A DNA stretch of 32,630 nucleotides from Chloroflexota bacterium (GTDB taxonomy: Bacteria; Chloroflexota; UBA11872; VXOZ01): the NCBI GenBank assembly GCA_026710945.1, contig JAPOQA010000023.1:1-32630 (forward strand). The letters are read 5' to 3'. The notes below the pieces were generated by a model that saw nothing but the letters and a program-made list of their open reading frames with translations, had not been told where the DNA came from and did no database searches. Below, piece by piece: positions 26,900-32,630 of this stretch (position 1 is its first letter; the number at the start of each line of letters is the position of its first letter). Both the position numbers and the translations under genes were made by a program.

Positions 26900-27283
26900 A
26901 TGCCTTTTTCTTTCAACCCCCGTGGCGGACTAATCATCGTGCCTGCCACGCTGGGCGGCCCGCAACGAGAAGTGATAGTTGAGCTTGCACTTGACACCGG
27001 CGCAACCACCACAGTGATCAATCAAGATGCCCTTCAATACGCTGGACTCAAACTTGAAGAGGATGGCCGGCCAGCAGAGATTACGACCGGAAGCGGTATA
27101 GAATCCGTGCTTGAGGTACGGCTAGCTAGCATTCATGCATTGGGTAAAATGGAAACCGACTTTCCAATTCTCTGCCATACACTACCGCCTAGCGCTAGCA
27201 TAGACGGTGTGTTGGGCTTGGATTTCTTGCGCGGCGAGCGGCTGACCATCGACTTTCGAGCAGGTCAGCTAGCGCTGGAGTAA
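26900..27283 (+). CDS. Retropepsin-like aspartic protease, copy 1
   Basis: A 127-residue single-lobe aspartic protease-like protein. The catalytic motif LDTGATTTVI has Asp32; DGVLGLDFLRGERLTIDFRA near the end contains the hydrophobic-Gly segment of the retropepsin fold. One lobe means it should work as a homodimer, like viral proteases. No signal peptide, so it should be cytoplasmic, unlike secreted pepsins. It starts at ATG 26900 directly after the small-protein stop; an earlier in-frame TTG at 26861 lies inside that gene and is unlikely. Its end, LALE and stop, is followed by the remains of a purD start. Physiological substrates of this bacterial family are unknown. Confidence 0.85.
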   Translation: MPFSFNPRGGLIIVPATLGGPQREVIVELALDTGATTTVINQDALQYAGLKLEEDGRPAEITTGSGIESVLEVRLASIHALGKMETDFPILCHTLPPSASIDGVLGLDFLRGERLTIDFRAGQLALE

Positions 27284-27290
27284 ACGGTTC

Positions 27291-27330
27291 ATACGCATTC
27301 TGATTATCGGCGGCGGAGGGAGTGCGCGAC
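27291..27330 (+). pseudogene. Relic of the purD 5' end
   Basis: Eight bases after the first protease stop, ATACGCATTCTGATTATCGG and the following bases align with the start of purD at 28052 (ATGCGCATTCTGATCGTCGG). It would read IRILIIGGGG against MRILIVGGGG; the ATG has become ATA, and similarity fades after about 13 codons. The spacing from the protease stop to the start position is seven bases in both copies. Confidence 0.85.
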
Positions 27331-27412
27331 TGCTTGGACGTGGCCGCGACAGGTGCCTAGGAGAGTGGACTGTCTGCTACCATTTAGGCTAGGACGCAGG
27401 AGCAAAAATGCT

Positions 27413-27664
27413 ATGAAGACGCAAGCGGAAATCATGACCTACGCGGAGATGGAGTCTGCCTTCGACGGGGAATGGGTACTGATCGGCGAGCCCGAACTCA
27501 CCTCCATGAATGAGGTCATTCGCGGTGTTGTGCTCGGGCACGACGAGGATCGGGTCGCCGTCTATGAGGTGCTGTGGCGACTGCGAGAGGAGGGCCGCGC
27601 GCCCAGTGAAATCGCCGTGCATTACTTTGGCGCATTTCCCAATGATGTCGAATTCCTCATATGA
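27413..27664 (+). CDS. Small acidic protein of the retropepsin module, copy 2
   Basis: An 83-residue paralogue of the protein at 26662-26898. The first 40 residues are nearly the same (MKTQAEIMTYAE, then FDGEWVLIGEPELTSMNEV), while the middle (VAVYEVLWRLREEGRAPSEI) has diverged and is five residues longer; the end (AVHYFGAFPNDVEFLI) keeps the pattern. AGGAG ten bases before ATG 27413 supports the start. Its TGA overlaps the next ATG (shared ATGA), tighter coupling than in copy 1. Divergence limited to the middle suggests a change in binding partner, or gene conversion at the edges. Confidence 0.82.
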   Translation: MKTQAEIMTYAEMESAFDGEWVLIGEPELTSMNEVIRGVVLGHDEDRVAVYEVLWRLREEGRAPSEIAVHYFGAFPNDVEFLI

Positions 27665-28044
27665 GTTTTCCATTCGATCCGCACGGTCATCTGATTGTCG
27701 TTCCGGCCCGGATACATGGTCGTGACAGTCGTGAGATCGTCGATCTCGTACTCGATACCGGCGCCACGAGAACGATCGTGAGCAGAGAAGTAGCGCAATC
27801 CCTGGGATACGATCCTGCGACGCTGGGACAATGGGCGCGCATCACGACCGGTAGTGGCGCTCTGTCCGTTCCCTTGCTGAGAGTGGCAAAGATCGAGGCG
27901 CTAGGAAAAACAGCGACCAACCTGCGCATACTCTGCCATTCGCTGCCATCGCGCGCCGCCATAGATGGCGTGTTGGGCTTGGATTTCTTGCGCGGCGAGC
28001 GCTTGGTAATTGACTTTCGTGCAGGACTGCTAGCGTTGGAGTAA
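27661..28044 (+). CDS. Retropepsin-like aspartic protease, copy 2
   Basis: A 127-residue paralogue of the protease at 26900-27283, same length and same catalytic position: Asp32 in LVLDTGATRTIVS. TTGSGALSVPLLRVAKIEALG and AIDGVLGLDFLRGERLVIDF match copy 1, so both look active. Start ATG 27661 overlaps the stop of the small-protein gene. The last codons (TTG GAG TAA) also carry the GGAG ribosome site for purD, whose ATG is seven bases beyond the stop; the module and purD are thus translated as one unit, although no biochemical link between them is known. Confidence 0.87.
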   Translation: MSFPFDPHGHLIVVPARIHGRDSREIVDLVLDTGATRTIVSREVAQSLGYDPATLGQWARITTGSGALSVPLLRVAKIEALGKTATNLRILCHSLPSRAAIDGVLGLDFLRGERLVIDFRAGLLALE

Positions 28045-28051
28045 ACAACCT

Positions 28052-29311
28052 ATGCGCATTCTGATCGTCGGCGGAGGCGGACGCGAGCACGCCATCGCGT
28101 GGAAGTGCGCGCAGAGTCCGCTCAAGCCGGCCCTTTTTGTCGCCCCGGGCAATGCCGGCACCGCCACCCTTGCTGAGAACGTCCCAATCGAAGCCACTGA
28201 TATAGATGCCCTGGTCGCTTGGGTAGCGGCCAATGCCATTGACCTCACCGTAGTCGCGCAGGATGATCCCCTGGCGTTGGGTGCAGTTGATGCCTTGCAA
28301 GCCGCGGGCCAGACCGCTTTTGGCCCTACGCAGGCGGCGGCAAGACTGGAGTGGAGCAAGGTCTGGTCCAAGGACTTCATGCAACGGCATGGTCTGCCCA
28401 CCGCCGACTTTGCCACCTTTACTGAGCGGGACGCCGCGGCGGCCTATCTAGAGCAAGCGCCCGTACCGGTCGTGCTCAAACCCGACGGCTTGACCGCCGG
28501 TAAGGGCGTATTCGTGTGCGCAACGCGTGACGAGGCACTGGCAGCCCTAGACACCATAATGGAAGCGCACGCCTTTGGCGCATCCGGCGACAGCATCGTG
28601 ATCGAAGAGTGTCTGCGCGGCACGGAGATTTCAGTCTTCGCCTTCGCAGACGGCACCCACATTACGCCGCTCGTCACCGCCTGCGACTACAAGCGCGCCT
28701 TCGACGGCGATGAGGGCCCCAACACCGGCGGCATGGGTGGCTATTCTCCCGCGCCGTTCGTGGACCCCGAGACTCTGGACTACATTCATCACGAGATCAT
28801 GGAGCGCACCGTTATGCTCATGGCGCAGGAAGGGCATCCGTACGTGGGCGTGCTCTATGGGCAGCTCATGCTGACCAACGACGGCCCGCGCATTGTCGAG
28901 TTTAACGTGCGGTTTGGCGATCCTGAAGCGCAGCTCATCCTGCCGCGCCTGCAGGCCGATCTGGTGGCGGTGTTTCAGGCCGCGGTGGAGGGACGGCTCG
29001 CGGAGGTGGATGTCACGTGGGACCCCGCCGCCACGTGCGGCGTGGTGGTCGCCTCCGGCGGCTATCCCGGCTCATACACCACCGGCCACTCCATTGCGGG
29101 ACTTGATACGCTTGACGACGACGTCTTGCTCTTCCATGCCGGCACCGATCTGGCAGACGATGCGGTTGTCACTGCGGGAGGCCGCGTGCTTCTAACATTA
29201 GGGCAAGCCGCAAACGTGCCCACAGCGCGGGCGCGCGCCTATGACAACATCGAGCGCATCACGTTTGAGAATGGCTATTATCGCAAAGACATTGCCGCCC
29301 GCGAGGTCTAG
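28052..29311 (+). CDS. purD: Phosphoribosylamine-glycine ligase (GAR synthetase)
   Basis: Second step of purine synthesis: joins 5-phosphoribosylamine and glycine using ATP. The ATP-grasp enzyme starts MRILIVGGGGREHAIAW (phosphoribosylamine-binding N domain), then PTADFATF, the ATP-grasp lid VVLKPDGLTAGKGVFVC, GPNTGGMGGYSPAPF, and FNVRFGDPEAQLILPRL with the metal-binding Glu and Asn. 419 residues is the normal length. The N-terminal VVGPE motif common in the family reads VVAQDDPLALGAVD, and LEGSK reads LEWSK, so some substitutions occur in usually conserved loops, but the core is intact. GGAG at 28038-28041 serves the ATG. No other purine gene is nearby. Confidence 0.96.
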   Translation: MRILIVGGGGREHAIAWKCAQSPLKPALFVAPGNAGTATLAENVPIEATDIDALVAWVAANAIDLTVVAQDDPLALGAVDALQAAGQTAFGPTQAAARLEWSKVWSKDFMQRHGLPTADFATFTERDAAAAYLEQAPVPVVLKPDGLTAGKGVFVCATRDEALAALDTIMEAHAFGASGDSIVIEECLRGTEISVFAFADGTHITPLVTACDYKRAFDGDEGPNTGGMGGYSPAPFVDPETLDYIHHEIMERTVMLMAQEGHPYVGVLYGQLMLTNDGPRIVEFNVRFGDPEAQLILPRLQADLVAVFQAAVEGRLAEVDVTWDPAATCGVVVASGGYPGSYTTGHSIAGLDTLDDDVLLFHAGTDLADDAVVTAGGRVLLTLGQAANVPTARARAYDNIERITFENGYYRKDIAAREV

Positions 29312-29680
29312 CCGTGGTCGTCCGCCTATATACAGCTTCGCCTGCGTGATAGGATTAATGACACGGAATGGCTTCCTTTGTGCCGCATACACGGGTTGGC
29401 GGTGGCGACGAATTGCCTCATTGTGCAACTTGAGCCGACATATGCACTGTAATGTGCAAGAATCTCAGGTTATTCCCAGCTTTGTCTAGCATTCTATAAG
29501 GTAGCATTACACCCATAGGGCGGCAGGTTGTTCGGAGTAGACGAGAACAAGATGAGAGCGTAGCACAACGATGAGTATGAGCGGTGGCCGGTGGCGTACT
29601 TTCCTCGAATGCATCCCGCAGGCTGAGAAGAAACCGGACTTACGCAAAGAAGCCTGCGGCCGCTCGAAGGGAAAATCGCA
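29312..29680. other. Spacer after purD
   Basis: No gene or known RNA. GCAGGCT (about 29619-29625) and AGCCTGC (about 29651-29657) can pair shortly before the next gene, making a possible leader stem. GAAGG at about 29666 is the likely ribosome site for the following GTG. Confidence 0.4.
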
Positions 29681-31030
29681 GTGACGCGACGAAATCTACT
29701 GTTGTTAGCACCCTTCGTTCCTGTTGCCGTTGCCGCGTGTGGGTCACTGTTGCCGGGGAGATCAAAATCTGAAGAGGAATCAGAGGAATCTGCGGCGGTC
29801 AGCCCTCCGACGACGCTGACCATCATTTTGCCCGATGCCTCAGGCAGCCAGACCCGCGAGTTAGGGGCGGTACTTGAGGAAGCGACCTTTGCCGATCAAT
29901 ATACGGTTGACACGGTAGCGCTGCGGCCTACCGGCGGTCAGACGTACTCTGAAGCCGTCACCGCGCTGACAGCTGCCGGAATCCGTCCCGATCTCGTTTG
30001 GATGGACCAGTTCGCATTGCCAACTCTGGCACAGCAAGGCGTGACGCGCCCGCTTGGCGAGTTTACGCGTCGTGACATTGATTTCTCTACTGATACATAT
30101 TGGCCGCACATCCTGAGTAGCGGCGCCAACCGTGGCGCGCTGCACGCTCTCCCTCTCGCGGCGTCGGTTTGTACGCTCCTGTACAACCCGACGCTCTTTT
30201 CACAGACAAGCACCCCGTTACCGGAAGAGAACTGGGATTGGCAGGACTTCTTGACCTTGGCGCAGGCGCTCAACGACCCGACAGCCACCCCGCGGGTCTG
30301 GGGCACTTTGCAGGCGCCGCTAATCCCGCCGTTCTTTGCCATGGCGTGGCAGGAAGGGAGCACCCTCTTTCAAGACCGCAACTGGGATGTAACGCACCCC
30401 GGGGTCATTGAAGCGCTGCAATTCCAGGCGAATCTGATACTGCACCATGGGGTAGCTCCGCCCCTCGACATCGTCGACTACCGCACGGACAACCTGACAA
30501 TCAGCCTAACTGACAAGGCCGAAGACATGATACTCTCCGGCCAAATTGCCATGGCGGGCGGCATGGTGAACGCGGAAGTCTTTTGGCGGGGGCCGGGACG
30601 CGCCTCGCTCGAGCTAGTCGAAATGCCTCGCGGCAACGGTGCGGCGACCTGGGGCATGGCGGCGCACATGGTTGGCGTGGCGCAGGAAAGCAACCAGCCG
30701 GACGCCGCCTACGAGGTGTTGGATCCACTCTTGCAGGCAGCTTCCCTGATTCTCAGTATGCCGGCTTTTCGCGTAGACGCGGAGACATTGCGTACCGTGC
30801 ACCAGACGCTTACGGTCAATGACTCGGTCGTGCTGGTAGATAGTATGGAGCAGAGTCAGTACATTGACGCAGACGCTCCGGAATGGCTCGCCTTTGTCAT
30901 CCTCGCATCGCTCGTCTTCCCCGTTCTTACCGGTCAGTCCTCCGCCCGACAAGCCGCCGCCGATACCCACGACGCCATTCGCATGCAACTCCAGTCCGTG
31001 CAAGCGACACCGACTCCCCAGTCCTCGTAG
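29681..31030 (+). CDS. Extracellular solute-binding lipoprotein, family 1-like
   Basis: A 449-residue binding protein of the sugar-transport class, more diverged than the one at 24888-26261. From the GTG start the signal reads MTRRNLLLL, hydrophobic residues, then VAACG with Cys20, so it should be lipid-anchored and possibly Tat-exported. An acidic Ser/Glu linker follows, then TLTIILPDASGS, AAGIRPDLVWMDQFALPTL, ALPLAASVCTLLYNPTLFSQ, SGQIAMAGGMVNAEVFWRG. The C-terminus (YIDADAPEWLAFVILASLVF) contains a hydrophobic stretch unusual for such proteins. There is no permease or ATPase gene nearby. It could equally be a sensor-type binding protein. Confidence 0.85.
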   Translation: MTRRNLLLLAPFVPVAVAACGSLLPGRSKSEEESEESAAVSPPTTLTIILPDASGSQTRELGAVLEEATFADQYTVDTVALRPTGGQTYSEAVTALTAAGIRPDLVWMDQFALPTLAQQGVTRPLGEFTRRDIDFSTDTYWPHILSSGANRGALHALPLAASVCTLLYNPTLFSQTSTPLPEENWDWQDFLTLAQALNDPTATPRVWGTLQAPLIPPFFAMAWQEGSTLFQDRNWDVTHPGVIEALQFQANLILHHGVAPPLDIVDYRTDNLTISLTDKAEDMILSGQIAMAGGMVNAEVFWRGPGRASLELVEMPRGNGAATWGMAAHMVGVAQESNQPDAAYEVLDPLLQAASLILSMPAFRVDAETLRTVHQTLTVNDSVVLVDSMEQSQYIDADAPEWLAFVILASLVFPVLTGQSSARQAAADTHDAIRMQLQSVQATPTPQSS

Positions 31031-31401
31031 TTCCGCCGAACTCTCTTGTCACGCTTGATGCGGTCAGCCTTCTTCGGGGAAACTCTATAGCCCAGTCCAG
31101 AACCCACTCTCTGGCGTAACTCTATTGGATTAGTTTGCCAGAATTGTCCCTAGACGCTCCCGTGCACATAGCGTTGGACATCTCAAACTCGAAAGAAGAG
31201 AATCTGTGACTGCCTTGGATAGGCGGTGATTGGAGAAAGCTACCACGTGTAACTCAATTTCGCTCGCTCCACCGGCCATTTCTGGCTCAGCACATAGCAT
31301 TTGTACTGCAAAGCAATTCACACTAGTATAGTTGACCTATAGCCTGAATTACTTAAATGACAATCCGTAGAGGAATTTGGGAAGCGAATAGCGGCTAGGA
31401 A
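31031..31401. other. AT-richer spacer without recognised gene
   Basis: No gene is supported. Toward the end (31290-31370) the DNA becomes AT-rich and must carry the promoter of the next pair of genes. TTGTAC followed 17 bases later by TAGTAT (about 31301-31329) is a weak candidate. I see no repeat of the families found elsewhere in the window. Confidence 0.4.
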
Positions 31402-32079
31402 ATGGCTGTAGACCTTGTCAGGACAACAGTCCGGTTGGGATTTGCAGAAGCGTTGCGGCCTTGGCAGGAGTTTCGTCGGCTACTTCGCGTAGCAAGCGGC
31501 GATGAGAACGTCGAACTTCAAGGCGACTCTAGTTATGTAGAGCGTGAGCAGGAAAAACTACGATTCAGACTTCAGATGCGCGCACTTTCGTTCGAGCAAG
31601 AAGGAGACTTAACAGGCGAAACAGTAATACAAAATGCACTGGGTGAGTTTACAGTTTTGAACTCCGTATCTCCCTTGCCGACCTTGGAGCGAGTACGAAT
31701 TGATTCTCTTTTCATTGAACCGTTTGAACTACCCTTCCAAGAATTGCGCTCGCTCATTGGGAAGACGTATCTCCAACCGAATTCACTGGCTGAGCAGGCG
31801 ACAGATATCGCCGTGACTCTTGAACAAGAACATGGCCATGTTGCAAAGTTCATTGAGATTGGTCCTATGCAGCCAAAACAGTTACAGGAAACGTACCTAC
31901 ACTGGCAGAAAGACTCTATTCCTGAGCAGTTTGTCTTCATAGGTCTAGGCTATCAGTGGAATGTCGAGATAGAGTTTAATATCCAGGAGCTACACGATGT
32001 GCTCGTGGAAGCACAAGCGTGGCAAGAATCTACGGTTCAACTCGTATTATCAGACATTAGAAGGGTTGAAGGTGGATGA
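31402..32079 (+). CDS. Uncharacterised protein, first gene of a coupled pair
   Basis: I do not recognise this 225-residue protein. It is soluble, with no signal or membrane span; the C-terminal half reads EHGHVAKFIEIGPMQPKQLQ, then FVFIGLGYQWNVEIEFNI. Predicted alternation of polar and hydrophobic residues suggests a mostly beta N-terminal half. Codon use (many AGT, TTA, ATA and AAA-type codons) is visibly less GC-rich than in its neighbours, pointing to transfer. The ATG is preceded by TAGGAA, a weak ribosome site. Its TGA overlaps the ATG of the next gene (ATGATG/TGA), so the two proteins are probably made together and may interact. Confidence 0.7.
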   Translation: MAVDLVRTTVRLGFAEALRPWQEFRRLLRVASGDENVELQGDSSYVEREQEKLRFRLQMRALSFEQEGDLTGETVIQNALGEFTVLNSVSPLPTLERVRIDSLFIEPFELPFQELRSLIGKTYLQPNSLAEQATDIAVTLEQEHGHVAKFIEIGPMQPKQLQETYLHWQKDSIPEQFVFIGLGYQWNVEIEFNIQELHDVLVEAQAWQESTVQLVLSDIRRVEGG

Positions 32080-32438
32080 TGTCTACAGATTTCAGCATAG
32101 CACTTGATAGAGAAGCTACCGATCAAAGCGGCGCAATAGTAAATGTCTTTTCTCCCAAGAATCCAGACAATGAGAAATTCCAGTGGTTAAGTGGGGCCCC
32201 GTATAGAAGAGATGTACAAGAGAAGCCATCGGCCCATGAAGAGCCATGGATCAAGGTTGCACCAGACTTCTATGTAAAGAAATCTGAATTCCAGCGGCGG
32301 TTTGCCGAGGTCGACCTCGATTACTACCGTCAGCGAATGACGCCGAAACTGTTCACGGCATTTGTACGGCACATGGGTGTTGTTCCCGGCTCACCTGGAC
32401 TCGATGTTGTAGAACTCACCACGCTTCCGGATTTCTAG
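32076..32438 (+). CDS. Uncharacterised protein, second gene of a coupled pair
   Basis: A 120-residue protein without recognised domain. It starts with MMSTDFSIALDREATDQSG (either of two consecutive ATGs) inside the last codons of the preceding gene. It contains WIKVAPDFYVKKSEFQRRFA and LFTAFVRHMGVVPGSPGLDV. No signal or membrane span. The same AT-richer composition as its partner suggests the pair moved together. A small two-protein system is possible; nothing in the sequence shows its activity. Confidence 0.65.
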   Translation: MMSTDFSIALDREATDQSGAIVNVFSPKNPDNEKFQWLSGAPYRRDVQEKPSAHEEPWIKVAPDFYVKKSEFQRRFAEVDLDYYRQRMTPKLFTAFVRHMGVVPGSPGLDVVELTTLPDF

Positions 32439-32630
32439 GAAAGGTCTGAACAACTCGGCGTAAGCTAGGGTTATTGGTGTGTGCGGGATTGCGGGGTGGT
32501 TTGGGGTGTGTGTTTGGCATTTAGGTGGGATTGTTTTGCCCATGTTTTGGCGCTGTGAGGAGTGTTTCCGCTCCCAGCCGTGTTTTGGACGCACTACTGC
32601 CGTGTCACGTCGTCACGTAGCGTGCGGCCG
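32439..32630. other. Gene-free end of window, G/T-rich
   Basis: The plus strand is strongly G/T-rich from about 32465 to 32545 (GGTGTGTGCGGG, GGTTTGGGGTGTGTG), with several G-runs that could form a quadruplex. No gene is seen before the window ends. Confidence 0.4.

Larger units (their letters stand above)
26620..27330 (+). repeat. First copy of a tandem duplication (small protein + protease + purD start)
   Basis: The unit runs from a GTAGCATTTAGG-like leader (about 26623-26634), through the small-protein and protease genes, to a decayed purD start at 27291-27330. The second copy begins near the matching ACCATTTAGG at about 27381 and ends in intact purD. The shift between copies is 751-761 bases. 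Both ends of the unit are much better conserved than its middle. Confidence 0.8.

Noticed and set aside
26401-27021. 206-codon minus-strand frame
   Set aside because: Crosses both the small-protein gene and the start of the protease gene, which are supported by a paralogous second copy.

Overview
This window is bacterial, GC-rich chromosomal DNA. The mix of genes (two-arginine lipoproteins that bind transporter substrates, single-domain amidohydrolase, DegT-type aminotransferase and Gfo/Idh/MocA dehydrogenase genes, a DUF3604 protein, and retropepsin-like protease modules) and the dense palindromic intergenic repeats suggest a Chloroflexota genome of the SAR202/Caldilinea or sponge-associated kind. 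That placement is inference; no rRNA or tRNA gene is visible to confirm it.

Layout from left to right. 1-1650: repeat-filled spacer, then a SpoU/TrmH-type RNA 2'-O-methyltransferase on the minus strand. 1651-4530 (minus): an ABC ATPase and a lipoprotein of the NitT/TauT type with no permease between them, then a UbiX-type flavin prenyltransferase. 4658-6151 (minus): an unrecognised protein with an HNH-like motif and a C-terminal membrane hairpin, with its own promoter, and upstream a 79-residue protein. 6316-12222: four separate metabolic genes (D-threonine aldolase-like enzyme, amidohydrolase, DegT aminotransferase, Gfo/Idh/MocA oxidoreductase) separated by repeat clusters. 12465-14911 (minus): pyrG translationally coupled to an upstream metallo-beta-lactamase-fold protein that has lost its metal ligands. 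14912-16071: a long gene-free repeat cluster with a 140-bp MITE-like insertion.

16072-16950 holds an ankyrin-repeat protein; 17158-17976 a bacterial voltage-gated channel whose selectivity filter (TLDGWSD) looks calcium-type; 18214-19948 a complete DarT/DarG DNA ADP-ribosylation toxin-antitoxin pair; 19983-22004 a large DUF3604 protein. Then come a DUF3574 lipoprotein, a 593-residue coiled-coil protein with a distinctive C-terminal domain, and a Tat-type sugar-binding lipoprotein.

26620-29311 (plus) contains a two-gene module (small acidic protein plus retropepsin-like aspartic protease) present twice in tandem immediately before purD. A decayed copy of the purD start lies between the two copies and records the duplication. 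The window ends with another substrate-binding lipoprotein without a transporter and a coupled pair of unrecognised, AT-richer genes.

The strongest candidates for new biology are the duplicated protease module, the calcium-type channel with a weakened voltage sensor, the degenerate metallo-beta-lactamase protein coupled to pyrG, the HNH-like membrane protein, and the small elements inserted in hairpin repeats.
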